Positions 37,932 to 46,642 of a stretch of 64,000 nt of DNA are shown one piece after another; the first letter of the stretch is position 1, and each line of letters begins with the position of its first letter. The translations under genes and the position numbers were made by a program. The notes beneath the pieces are model-generated. The model ran no database searches. It was given only the letters and a program-made list of their open reading frames with translations, and was not told the origin of the DNA. Source of the stretch: Myxococcales bacterium. Its GTDB lineage: Bacteria > Myxococcota_A > UBA796 > GCA-2862545. The stretch lies in contig JAHQVJ010000246.1 of NCBI GenBank assembly GCA_019634415.1, positions 1 to 64,000 of the forward strand, given 5' to 3'.

Positions 37932-39542
37932 ATGGCGCAGCTCGCACCAGGCGACGTACTCGCGGACCGGTTCGAGGTCGTGGGGTTGCCCCTGGGGGCG
38001 GGCGCCAGCGGGGTGGTGTGGCCTGCGCGAGACCGCCACACGGGGCGTGACGTCGCCGTCAAGGTGCTCCACGCGGAGCTCGTCGGAGACGACGCTGCGC
38101 TGTCGCGTCTACAGGACGAGGCCCGGCTGGTGGGGCGACTCGAGCACGCGAACGTGGTGGAGGTGGTGGGGCTCTGGTCCGATGGTGACGGGCGCTGGAT
38201 GCTCGTCACGGAGCGCATCGACGGACCCGCCCTGAGAGCGGTGGACGCCCCGATGGACCCCGCCGCGGTCATCGCCCTGGGCGCAGAGCTCGCGGATGCC
38301 CTGCACCTCGCTCACGCCGACGGAATCGTGCACGGTGACGTGCGGCCCGGGAACGTGCTGCTCGGCACCGACGGTGCGCGCCTGTTCGACTTCGGTGTGG
38401 CCGAGTTCCACGCGGCGGTGGGGCGGTCTCGCGCGCAGCCGGTCGCTGCGACGGACGGTGGCTGGCTTCGACCCGGCTTGTCTGCCCCCGAGGTGCTGGA
38501 TGGTGGGCCCCCGGGGGTCCCCGCCGATCTCTACGGTCTGGGCGTGGTCCTCTACCGGGCGCTCACGGGTGGCGAGCCCTTCTCGGGACCTAGCCCCTGG
38601 GCGGTGATGGGGCGTCAGCGACAGGGGCCGCCGGTGCTGCAGGGGCCTCGGGGTCTCGTGCGGCTGATCCGACACCTACTGCAGCCCGATCCCACGGACC
38701 GCCCCCCGGACGCGTCGGTGGTGCGCGCGGTCTTGGCTCGGCTGGCGCGCAATCCGGCGCGGCCCGTGGTGGCTCGCAGGTTCGAGCTGTACACCGTGCG
38801 ACCTGGGCGCGCCTGGGTGGTGCACGGCACCGATCCTCGCACCGGAGGGCCCGCGGTGGTGCGGGCGGATCTGTCGCGGCGGGCGGCGCGTCGTCTGGTG
38901 GATCGCTTGACGGGCGAGGGGTGGACGGTGCGCGCGGATCGACAGGGTCTGGGCTTGTCGGATCTGCTGTGGGTCGCGTTCATCGGGATGGTCGGTGCGT
39001 TCCTGCTCCCGGTGCTCGGCGTGCTGCCTGCGGTGGCGCTGGGGCTGTGGTGGCGCGGGGGAGGCATGCGCCCCGAGCTGACCCGAGCGCTTCCTCCGGT
39101 CTCGGTTCCGATTCCGCCACGCGTGGTGCCATCGGGCACGGAGACGGCGCTTGCGGCGGGCTTCCTGCTGCTGGCCACCTCCGTCACGATGGCCGTGGCA
39201 CCGCCCGTCGCCGTTCTGCCCGGTGGCCTGCTGGTGGCGTTGGCCGCGTGGAGTGTGGCGAGGCCTCGTCTGGATGCGGCCTCGGCGGTGCGCCAGGGGC
39301 GGGTGGCTGCGGCCATCGCGCACGTGCGGGCCGTCCTCGGGCGTCGATCCCTCGGGACGGACGAGCGCTTGGCCTTCGTCGGTGAGCTCGATGACCTCGA
39401 GCGGTCCTTTCATCGCGGGCGCATCGAGGCAGATGCCTTGCTGGTCCGCCTGGATGCCCTCGAGGAGCGACTGAAGGAGTCGCCGACAGCGGCCACGGCG
39501 GCGCCAGCTGCCCTCGAGGCGCTGCGGGGACCGACCGACTGA
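37932..39542 (+). CDS. Membrane-anchored Ser/Thr protein kinase
   Basis: 536 residues. The kinase domain spans about 13-270: Gly-rich loop GAGASGVV, ATP Lys44 in VAVKVL, catalytic loop H134-GD136-VRPGN141, DFG at 153-155. Asp136 and Asn141 are present; the HRD Arg is Gly (a non-RD kinase), and the loop Lys (DxKxxN) is Arg138, so activity may be altered. There is no long activation segment. Hydrophobic segments at about 340-375 and 398-440 are likely membrane helices; the C-terminal part is helical. Such kinases are abundant in Myxococcota. It lies between exbD/ftsB-like and the envelope operon. Confidence 0.88.
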   Translation: MAQLAPGDVLADRFEVVGLPLGAGASGVVWPARDRHTGRDVAVKVLHAELVGDDAALSRLQDEARLVGRLEHANVVEVVGLWSDGDGRWMLVTERIDGPALRAVDAPMDPAAVIALGAELADALHLAHADGIVHGDVRPGNVLLGTDGARLFDFGVAEFHAAVGRSRAQPVAATDGGWLRPGLSAPEVLDGGPPGVPADLYGLGVVLYRALTGGEPFSGPSPWAVMGRQRQGPPVLQGPRGLVRLIRHLLQPDPTDRPPDASVVRAVLARLARNPARPVVARRFELYTVRPGRAWVVHGTDPRTGGPAVVRADLSRRAARRLVDRLTGEGWTVRADRQGLGLSDLLWVAFIGMVGAFLLPVLGVLPAVALGLWWRGGGMRPELTRALPPVSVPIPPRVVPSGTETALAAGFLLLATSVTMAVAPPVAVLPGGLLVALAAWSVARPRLDAASAVRQGRVAAAIAHVRAVLGRRSLGTDERLAFVGELDDLERSFHRGRIEADALLVRLDALEERLKESPTAATAAPAALEALRGPTD

Positions 39543-39615
39543 CGCATTGGCGAGTGCCGAGAAACGACCTTAGTCGTCGTCGCGCCTCGGATTCCCTGGG
39601 GTGAGGAGGGCACCG

Positions 39616-40818
39616 ATGGTCGTTCTGGGCCTGTTGAGCGCGATGTCCGCTCATGCGGGTGGAAACGTGGACTGCACCACGCTTCCCAACCCCCTGTACT
39701 TTCCTGCCACGACGCTGCTGGAGTCCTACCTGGCCGATGTGGCGCCGGTGCTCGCCGACGCCAAGGCGGTGGGCAAAGACCAGATGACGGTCATTCACTT
39801 TCCTTTGTCATCGTGCATCACGTACGACATCCACAAAGACCAGAAGCCCCTCACAGGCACGGCGGAGTACTACGACGCGGACGGCACCCAGCAGGTGTGC
39901 GACATGCCGGTGGGGAGCAAGATCACATCGGATCTGTCGGCCATGGACGTGGGCGGGGTGACCTGCCTCGGTGGACAGACGCCACCCGCGGAGCTGGTGG
40001 AGTTCCCGAGCCACGTGGAGACGCTGGGCTTCGTGGTCCCGCGCAACTCCACGCAGACGGCCATCACGGCCACCGAGGCCTACTACCTCATGAAGTTCGG
40101 CGGCGAGGCTGGCTTCGAGGTGGCCCCGTGGACGGATCCCAACTTCGTGATGGTGCGGAACACGGGGTCGTCCACCCAGCTCACCATCGGCGCCAACATC
40201 GGGATCAGCGGCACCATGTGGAACAGCGAGCTGCGAGGCCACCAGGGCTCGAGCGACGTGCGCGACGTGGTGATCGCCGAGAACTCCACGGGCAACGCCG
40301 AGCAGGTGCTGGGGATCCTCAACAGCAGCAAGTGGGAGGCGGCCACCGACGACATGCGCGTGCTCGCGTTCCAGCCGTTCAACAACTGCTTCGGTGCGGT
40401 GTACCCGGACTCCACCTCCACCTCGCGTGACAAGCGCAACGTGCGGGACGGGCACTACCCGATCTGGACGAACCTGCGCTACATCCTGCGCACGGACGGC
40501 GCGGGCGCGCCCATCAGTGGCAACGGCGCCGACGCGGCCGCCCGTGCGGCCCGCTTCGTGGACCTGATGACGGGTGCCGAGAGCATCGACGCCCTCAACC
40601 CCGCCGAGGCCGCCATCGGCACGGGCAACATCCCCGCCTGCGCCATGAAGGTGAAGCGCGACGTGGACGGTGGACCGATGACCAGCTTCGAGCACCCTGC
40701 TCCCTGCGAGTGCTTCTTCCTCGAGGAGAACGGCGTGGACAGCGGCTGCACCCCTTGCACCGACGACACCCCCTGCGGCGACGGCACCTGTCGCTTCGGC
40801 TACTGCGAAGACCGCTGA
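39616..40818 (+). CDS. Secreted PstS-like substrate-binding protein
   Basis: ATG 39616 has GAGGAGG seven bases upstream; GTG 39601 is inside that site. 400 residues with a signal peptide ending SAHA. The body resembles periplasmic phosphate/anion-binding (PBP-like) proteins: FVVPRNSTQTAI, YYLMKFGG, a PWTDPNFVMVRN segment, and the NVRDGHYPIW segment I associate with myxobacterial PstS-like proteins. The last 35 residues are Cys-rich (about eight Cys). No Pst permease genes adjoin. It heads a run of overlapping envelope genes that includes a phosphate-porin-like barrel. Confidence 0.65.
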   Translation: MVVLGLLSAMSAHAGGNVDCTTLPNPLYFPATTLLESYLADVAPVLADAKAVGKDQMTVIHFPLSSCITYDIHKDQKPLTGTAEYYDADGTQQVCDMPVGSKITSDLSAMDVGGVTCLGGQTPPAELVEFPSHVETLGFVVPRNSTQTAITATEAYYLMKFGGEAGFEVAPWTDPNFVMVRNTGSSTQLTIGANIGISGTMWNSELRGHQGSSDVRDVVIAENSTGNAEQVLGILNSSKWEAATDDMRVLAFQPFNNCFGAVYPDSTSTSRDKRNVRDGHYPIWTNLRYILRTDGAGAPISGNGADAAARAARFVDLMTGAESIDALNPAEAAIGTGNIPACAMKVKRDVDGGPMTSFEHPAPCECFFLEENGVDSGCTPCTDDTPCGDGTCRFGYCEDR

Positions 40819-40831
40819 GGAGAGGAGCACC

Positions 40832-41080
40832 ATGAATCGCATCACGACGATCCTGGCGGTCATCGCCTTCAGCGCTGGCTGCAACGGACCCGAGACGGAC
40901 ACCGACACCACCACCACCGACGTCGACACCGGCACTCCCACCGAGCAGTGGGAGTGCGATCCGGTGGGGGCGAATCCCGAGATGGGAGGCTTGCTGAACG
41001 CCCCCTTGGAGGATGACGTCGAGGTGATCGACAAGACACCCGCCCACCCGGGCGATCCGGGACCCGTCGGCTTGCCCTGA
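40832..41080 (+). CDS. Small Thr/Asp-rich lipoprotein
   Basis: 82 residues, lipobox FSAGC (Cys17). A Thr/Asp-rich linker follows, then a short Glu/Pro-rich end. No known domain. GAGGAG before the ATG, 13 bases after the PstS-like gene and 2 bases before the porin start, so it belongs to that operon. Confidence 0.75.
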   Translation: MNRITTILAVIAFSAGCNGPETDTDTTTTDVDTGTPTEQWECDPVGANPEMGGLLNAPLEDDVEVIDKTPAHPGDPGPVGLP

Positions 41081-41082
41081 CC

Positions 41083-42330
41083 GTGGTCACGACCCTCCTG
41101 CTGGTAGCGGGGCTCCCGCTGCCTGCGACTGCCCAGACGCCGCTGGCCCGCATGGTGGACGGCGTGGAGGTCGGCGGATTCGCGCAGGTGGACTACCTGC
41201 GCCGCCAGATCTCCGAGGACGAGCTGTCGGACGGCACCGGAGAGCCGCTCAACGAGGACCGCTTCCTGGTTCGGCGAGTGCGCCTCCGCGTGAACCGGGA
41301 GTGGCGCTACGTGGGGGTGCGCAGCACCACCGAGCTGTTCAGTGACGGCTCCACGGTGCGGCCCGTGGCCTTCGACGTGCATGCGATGCTTCCGGGCAAG
41401 GCAGGGGAGCCGCCGCTGCTGAAGGCCCGTGCTGGCCTCTTTCCGGTGCCCTTCACCTACGAGAGCTTCGAGCAGAACGCGGACGACCGCTTCTTCGGGG
41501 AGCGCACGCTGTTCGCCTCGGGCGTGGTCCCCGGTCGGTTCGATCTCGGGGCCGCGCTGTCGGGTCACATCTGGGCAGTCGACTGGATCGTCGCGGTCCA
41601 GAACGGGGAGCCCGTGGGGACTGGGGCCTACGCGTATGCCGATCCGAACGGGGCCAAGGACGTGTCGGGTCGGGTTCGGGTGTCGGGAGACGTGGTGGGC
41701 TCGGTGCGGGCGGCCCTGGGCTCGTCGGTGATCCGGGGCACGGGCTTCTCACCCGGCACCCCTCCCAGCAAGGACACCTTCGAGTGGCGCGATCTCAACG
41801 AGGACGGTCGCGTGATCCAGGCCGAGCTGCTGCCGATCCCCGGATCTGCGGGCCGTCCGTCGCAGAACTTCGAGCGCTGGGGGGTGGGGGGAGACCTGCA
41901 GCTGTGGGCGGAGCTGCCCCACCTGGGGGAGCTGTTCGTCTACGGAGAGGTGGTGCTCGCGGTGAACCTGGACCGAGGCGTGGCGCCCGCCGATCCGGTG
42001 TTGCTGGGGCGTGATCAGCGCAGCGTCGGCTTCATGGCGGCCGCGGTGCAGCAGCTCACCAAGCACGCCACCATCGGCGGACGGTTCGAGCAATACGAGC
42101 CCAACGTGGATGCGCTGGAGCTGTTCGACGGCATCACGGTGGTGACCCGCAGGCGTTTCCGCACGTGGACGGTGGGCGTGTCGGGCAATGCCGATCTGCC
42201 GGGGCCTGCGCGGGCTCGTCTGCTGGCGGAGCTGGAGCTGCAGGAGAACTCGCTGGGGCGCGACAACGCTGGCCGGCCCGCGAACCTCGACAACGACACG
42301 CTCAGGTTTCGGGCGGAGGTGGCGTTTTGA
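41083..42330 (+). CDS. OprP/OprO-like outer-membrane porin
   Basis: 415 residues with a signal peptide (cleaved after PATA) and a beta-barrel pattern ending in Phe, the usual outer-membrane insertion signal (VAF). The opening GGFAQVDYLRRQ, the RRVRLRVNREW strand and later KATIGGRFEQYEPN-type segments fit the phosphate-selective porin O/P superfamily. Whether it prefers phosphate is not shown; the PstS-like gene next door makes an anion substrate plausible. GTG start. Confidence 0.75.
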   Translation: MVTTLLLVAGLPLPATAQTPLARMVDGVEVGGFAQVDYLRRQISEDELSDGTGEPLNEDRFLVRRVRLRVNREWRYVGVRSTTELFSDGSTVRPVAFDVHAMLPGKAGEPPLLKARAGLFPVPFTYESFEQNADDRFFGERTLFASGVVPGRFDLGAALSGHIWAVDWIVAVQNGEPVGTGAYAYADPNGAKDVSGRVRVSGDVVGSVRAALGSSVIRGTGFSPGTPPSKDTFEWRDLNEDGRVIQAELLPIPGSAGRPSQNFERWGVGGDLQLWAELPHLGELFVYGEVVLAVNLDRGVAPADPVLLGRDQRSVGFMAAAVQQLTKHATIGGRFEQYEPNVDALELFDGITVVTRRRFRTWTVGVSGNADLPGPARARLLAELELQENSLGRDNAGRPANLDNDTLRFRAEVAF

Positions 42331-43208
42331 TCGGGGTGTGGCTGTGGTGGGGCTGTGCCGAGCCGTCGCCGTCGCTGCAGGGGCCTGGCCTGCATCAGCA
42401 GGTACGCGTGCACGGTGCGCAGCTGCGGCGTGGGCCCATCGGTGCCGACGCTGGGGGGCCGGAGGTGTCGCAGGTGCTACGCCCTCAGCCGGAGGTGTTT
42501 CGCGGAGAGGCCACGGTGCAGCTCGGCGGTCGCCTGGCACCTCGAGGTGTGGCGCTGCACCTGCAAGCGGAGGGAGACGCCGATCACTGGGTGCTCGCTC
42601 CCAGAGGCTTCGACTTCGTGGTGGCGGACGAGCTGCAGTTCGCAGCAGAGCTGGAGTTCTCCCACGCCATCCAGACCGACGAGGTGGTGGTCCGTCTCGC
42701 CGCCTCGGACGAGCAGGGCCGCCTGGGACCGACCACCCAGGCGCGCTTCTTGATCGCCGACGACGTGCCTGCGGCACGGCTCATGGTGTCGCTGGGGTGG
42801 GATGCGCCGGTGGATCTGGACCTGCACGTGATGGATCCGGCAGGTGTGGTGATCGGCGCCAAGAACATCAACAGCTACGAGGTGCCGCCTGGGCAGCTTC
42901 CGCCACCCGATGCGTGGATGGAGGGGGGCTACCTCGACTACGACTCCAACCAACAGTGCCGCCTCGATCTGCGCAATCGCGAGAACGTGCTGTGGCTGAC
43001 CGCGGATCCTGCGCCGGGGGACTACCGGATCTTCGCCCACCTCTTCGCGCCCTGTGGCCAACCCGTCGTGAACCTGGAAGCCACGGCCCATCTCGAGGGT
43101 GAGCTCCTGGTGCGTGTGGGCGCCACCCAATACCCCTTCGACTCCCGGATCCACTGGGCCGAAGGGGAGGTGCCGGGCTTGCTCCTCGCCGAATTCACGG
43201 TCCCATGA
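42327..43208 (+). CDS. Lipoprotein with DUF2135 (YfaP-like) domain
   Basis: 293 residues. TTG 42327 overlaps the porin stop (TTGA) and has GGAGG seven bases upstream. A short signal ends in WWGC, an acceptable lipobox. The C-terminal half has the DUF2135 pattern: WDAPVDLDLHVMDPAG, GGYLDYDSN and DYRIFAHLF, a jelly-roll-like domain often linked to surface or von Willebrand-type proteins. Its function is unknown. Its last bases overlap the TonB-receptor start. Confidence 0.78.
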   Translation: MIGVWLWWGCAEPSPSLQGPGLHQQVRVHGAQLRRGPIGADAGGPEVSQVLRPQPEVFRGEATVQLGGRLAPRGVALHLQAEGDADHWVLAPRGFDFVVADELQFAAELEFSHAIQTDEVVVRLAASDEQGRLGPTTQARFLIADDVPAARLMVSLGWDAPVDLDLHVMDPAGVVIGAKNINSYEVPPGQLPPPDAWMEGGYLDYDSNQQCRLDLRNRENVLWLTADPAPGDYRIFAHLFAPCGQPVVNLEATAHLEGELLVRVGATQYPFDSRIHWAEGEVPGLLLAEFTVP

Positions 43209-45310
43209 CGCCTGGCTGGGTGCTCGGCCTGATCGGCATGGTGGGAACGGTCGCCGCACAGCAGAGCCCCGCGCGAGACTCGGAGGAAGCGGACTACGAG
43301 GTCGTCGTGACGGAGCATCGTGGGCCGCCGCCTCGCGAGGAGGCGGCTGCAGCCGAGGTGGAGGCAGAGGAGGCTGCTCGCGTGCCCGGCGTGCAGGGCG
43401 ATGCAGTGAAGGCGGTGCAGACGCTGGGCGGAGTCAGCCGCCCACCGGCGGGAGCCGACGGGGTGGTGGTGTGGGGCACGCGAGCCGAGGACACGCGCCT
43501 GTACGTGGATGACGTGCCGGTGCCCCGGCTGTTCCACCTCGGCGGCAGCCGCTCGATCCTGCCGAGCCAGGCGGTGCGGTCCGTGGGGCTGGTGCCCGGG
43601 GGGGCCTCGGCGCGCTACGGGCGGGGCCTCGGTGGCGTGGTGCGGATCCGCACCGCCGAGCCAGAGGACGCACGGGTGGGGCTGTGGGGCCACGTCGATC
43701 CCATCGACGTCGGCACCGGCGGGCACTACCGCTTCGGGGCGCGGCCCGAGGACGCAGACGCCGAGGGCCCCGCGGGATGGTTGGCGGTGGGTGCGCGCCG
43801 CAGCGTGCTGAAGCGTCTGTTCGAGGTGGCTGCTCCGGGAGGTGCGAGCCCGCTCGTGCCGCTCCCAGACTACTGGGACTACCAGCTGCGAGGTCAGGTG
43901 CAGCTGACCGATGGGCAGCAGCTGTCGGTGCTCGCGCTCGGGGCCGACGATCGCGTGGACCGAGGGATCGTGAGCCTCGATCCTGAGGCGGCCTTCACCG
44001 AGCGCACTCGCGCCACGTTCCACCGGGTGGCGGTGCGGCTCACCCGACCCCTGCCGCGGCAGGGTCAGACGGATCTGATGCTCTGGGGAGGCGCGGATCG
44101 CGAGGTTCAGCAGCTGGACTTCGGCAGCGTGGACGCCCGCGACGACCGCTCGGTGGCGCGCGCCGGGGCGCTGCTCAGCCACGAGCGTCGGCCATGGGTG
44201 GGGCTGCGGGTCCAGGTGGGGCTGGATGCCGAGGTGCGCAGCACGACCACCCTGCGCGACGGGGCCATCAGCTTGCCTGCACGGGAGGGCGACATCGGTG
44301 TGTTCGGCCAGCCCCCGGGCAACCGCGTGAACCAGGATCGCTGGCGGGTGGGGCAGGCCGCCGTGGGGGCCTTCGCGACGGCTCGCTGGACCGTGGGGCC
44401 GCTGGCCGTCGAGCCCGGGCTGCGGGTCGAGCCCATGGTGGCCGACGGAGATCGGGTGGTGCCCGTGCGCCCCACCGAGCCGCCCGTGGGGATCAGCGAG
44501 CTCGACGTGACCTCCGATCCTCGGCTGACGGTGTCGCTCACACCGGAGAAGCGGGTGCGGCTGTACGCGTCTGGCGGGCGCTACCAGCAGCCTGCGGTGG
44601 CGGGCGATCGGTCGCCCGTGTTCGGTACGCCTCGCCTGCAGGCGGCGCGAGCTTGGCACGGGCTGGCGGGAGTGGTGGCGGAGCCCTGGTCGTGGCTGAG
44701 CGTCGAGGGGGTCGCCTTCTGGATGTGGCAGGACCGCCTGGCGGTGCGCGCGCCGCTGGCGACGCCGGCGGTGGCGGCGCTGCTGGTCGCCGAGGGGCAG
44801 GGGCGCTCCCGCGGTGTGCAGCTGTCCATGGATGCGGGTGCGACGGGGCCGGTGCAGGCCCGCGTGGCCTACACCCTGCTGCAGGCGGACCGTCGCGCGA
44901 GCGCGGCGGCGGCTTGGCGGCCCTTCGACGGCGATCAGCGACACGGGCTGCAGGCGCTCGCAGGCTGGCGTCCCCGCGGGCCGCTCGAGGTGGGCGGTCG
45001 CTTCGAGCTAGCATCGGGGCTGCCGCGCACCCCGGTGGTGGGAGCCGTCTTCAACGCCGCCAGCCAGTCCTACGATCCGCTGTTCGGCGACCACAACGCC
45101 GAGCGGCTTCCCACGTTCTGGGCGCTCTCGCTGCAGGTGGCCCTGGCGGGCTCCGCTGCGTGGGGAAGCTGGAAGGCCGCCCTCGACGTGCAGAACGTGA
45201 CCGATCGCCGCAACGCCGAGGAGGTGTTCTACACCGCCGACTACCGGCAGCGAGCCTTCGTGCAGGGCTTGCCCATCCTTCCCGTGCTTCGCCTGGAGGT
45301 GCAGCTGTGA
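43205..45310 (+). CDS. TonB-dependent outer-membrane receptor
   Basis: 701 residues: signal peptide (cleaved after TVAA), an N-terminal stretch with a possible TonB box (DYEVVVTEHR, about 29-38), a plug domain (about 60-145; VYVDD-type motif LYVDDVPV, then GGASARYGRGLGGVVRI), and a 22-strand-type barrel ending in a hydrophobic/aromatic pattern (RLEVQL). ExbB/ExbD genes lie upstream on the same strand, but no TonB was found. The substrate is unknown; there is no nearby siderophore or cobalamin gene. Overlaps both neighbours (ATGA, GTGA). Confidence 0.88.
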   Translation: MTPGWVLGLIGMVGTVAAQQSPARDSEEADYEVVVTEHRGPPPREEAAAAEVEAEEAARVPGVQGDAVKAVQTLGGVSRPPAGADGVVVWGTRAEDTRLYVDDVPVPRLFHLGGSRSILPSQAVRSVGLVPGGASARYGRGLGGVVRIRTAEPEDARVGLWGHVDPIDVGTGGHYRFGARPEDADAEGPAGWLAVGARRSVLKRLFEVAAPGGASPLVPLPDYWDYQLRGQVQLTDGQQLSVLALGADDRVDRGIVSLDPEAAFTERTRATFHRVAVRLTRPLPRQGQTDLMLWGGADREVQQLDFGSVDARDDRSVARAGALLSHERRPWVGLRVQVGLDAEVRSTTTLRDGAISLPAREGDIGVFGQPPGNRVNQDRWRVGQAAVGAFATARWTVGPLAVEPGLRVEPMVADGDRVVPVRPTEPPVGISELDVTSDPRLTVSLTPEKRVRLYASGGRYQQPAVAGDRSPVFGTPRLQAARAWHGLAGVVAEPWSWLSVEGVAFWMWQDRLAVRAPLATPAVAALLVAEGQGRSRGVQLSMDAGATGPVQARVAYTLLQADRRASAAAAWRPFDGDQRHGLQALAGWRPRGPLEVGGRFELASGLPRTPVVGAVFNAASQSYDPLFGDHNAERLPTFWALSLQVALAGSAAWGSWKAALDVQNVTDRRNAEEVFYTADYRQRAFVQGLPILPVLRLEVQL

Positions 45311-46191
45311 GGTGGTGGCTTCCGTGGACCGTGGTGGCAGGCTCCTGCCTGCCCACCTTCGATCAGCAGCCCTACCTGGTGAGCGAGGAGCGGGTGCTCG
45401 CCGTGCGGGGGCTGCCGGCCGAGGCGATGCCCAACGACGACGTCGACTACGAAGCGCTCGTGGTAGGTCCCGACGGTCCCATCGCACAGCCCGTGGAGTG
45501 GGCCTACTGCACCGAGCCAAGGCGGGCCGAGGAACGCACCGGTGTGACGGCGAGCTGTGCCTCGGGGGACGATCTGAGCGTCATCGAGGCCACCACCACC
45601 GTGTTGTCGGACGCGTGCGCGCGGTTCGGGCCGAATCCGCCCCCCGTCGCTGCGGGCGAGCCCGCTCGCCGTCCCGCCGATCCCGACCCCTCCGGGGGCT
45701 ACTTCCTGCCCGTCCGCGCGCGTGTGGACGAGGCCGTGGCCTTCGGCTTCCAGCGGATCCGATGTGATCTACCCGGCGCCACCCGCGAGATCTTCGAGGC
45801 CTTCCAGGAGCGCTATGCCGACAACCGACATCCCGAGATCGAGGCCGTGAGGGTGTGGGCGCCGGATGGCTCGGAGGTGGCGCTGAGCGGGGCGGTGGCC
45901 TCCGTGGAGGCCGGGCAGACGCTTCGGCTCGAGGTGGTTCCGGCAGTCGACGCCGTCGAGCCCTACGTGGTCTACGTGCCCGAGGCGTCGGCGGTGGAGG
46001 ATCGCACCGAGGAGCTCCTGACTCGCTGGTACGTCACGGACGGGGTGCTGCTAGGCGATCGCTTGAGCCTCCCCGACACCGCCGGGCCCGTACACGCGTG
46101 GATCGTGCTGACCGACAGCCGAGGCGGAAGCGCCTGGGCGGGTGTACGGTTCGACGTTCTGCCCCGAGCAGGTGGCGCGACACCTCGATAG
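45307..46191 (+). CDS. Probable lipoprotein of unknown function
   Basis: 294 residues from GTG 45307, which overlaps the TonB-receptor stop. The short signal ends AGSC, a marginal lipobox. The body is beta-rich, with Cys pairs (YCTEP, TASCASG, DACARFG, RIRCDLPG) and an Ig-like C-terminal half. No family recognised. As the last gene of the overlapping set it may be an accessory to the receptor, as surface lipoproteins often are. Two small hairpins follow its stop. Confidence 0.72.
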   Translation: MRWWLPWTVVAGSCLPTFDQQPYLVSEERVLAVRGLPAEAMPNDDVDYEALVVGPDGPIAQPVEWAYCTEPRRAEERTGVTASCASGDDLSVIEATTTVLSDACARFGPNPPPVAAGEPARRPADPDPSGGYFLPVRARVDEAVAFGFQRIRCDLPGATREIFEAFQERYADNRHPEIEAVRVWAPDGSEVALSGAVASVEAGQTLRLEVVPAVDAVEPYVVYVPEASAVEDRTEELLTRWYVTDGVLLGDRLSLPDTAGPVHAWIVLTDSRGGSAWAGVRFDVLPRAGGATPR

Positions 46192-46226
46192 GGCGCTATC
46201 GGGCCTAGGAGGACCCTTTGGGGTCC
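46186..46226 (+). terminator. Two adjacent hairpins at the end of the envelope operon
   Basis: CGATAG/CTATCG (46186-46201), which includes the stop codon, and GGACCC/GGGTCC (46211-46226). There is no T-run, so this is at best a weak or Rho-type end, or an RNA-stability element. Confidence 0.35.
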
Positions 46227-46255
46227 GCACGGGGAAACCGCGGTCTGGGAGTGTC

Positions 46256-46642
46256 GTGAGCGGAATCGAAGCCATCGTGGCCTTGGCGTGCAGCGGCATG
46301 TGTTGCCTGTCCCTGGCGGCAATCCTCTTGGTGGTCGTCTTCCTCGTCTACCGACGCAACAGCGGCAACGGATCCGAAGCAGACGCCGAGTGGGCCGCCG
46401 TGGCCGATGCGGGCGGCGATGGACCCATGCTGGGCGAGCAGCTCGATCCTCAGCCCGCCATGATGGGGGAGCTCGAGGCCGAGCCCGTGTTGGTGAGCGC
46501 TGCCGATCAACCCACCGACGTCGCCGGCGCGGACTCCGCGCCGCTGCCTCTGGGGAGCGCCGGTGCGGTGGAGCCTCGGCGCCAGCCCCGCTCCAGCGGA
46601 CAGACGATCATCGCCTTCGACGACGATGACGACGACTGGTAG
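46256..46642 (+). CDS. Small single-pass membrane protein with acidic C-terminus
   Basis: 128 residues from GTG 46256 (GGGAG upstream). A Cys-containing hydrophobic segment (about 5-31) ends in YRR, placing the rest in the cytoplasm; the tail is acidic and ends in a run of six Asp and Trp. No known domain. It is not a TonB protein (no Pro-rich spacer or C-terminal beta domain). The 3' end overlaps ygfZ by 17 bases in another frame. Confidence 0.68.
   Translation: MSGIEAIVALACSGMCCLSLAAILLVVVFLVYRRNSGNGSEADAEWAAVADAGGDGPMLGEQLDPQPAMMGELEAEPVLVSAADQPTDVAGADSAPLPLGSAGAVEPRRQPRSSGQTIIAFDDDDDDW

Noticed and set aside
46256-46642. Single-pass membrane protein as the missing TonB.
   Set aside because: It has no Pro/Lys-rich spacer or C-terminal TonB fold, and ends in an Asp run.
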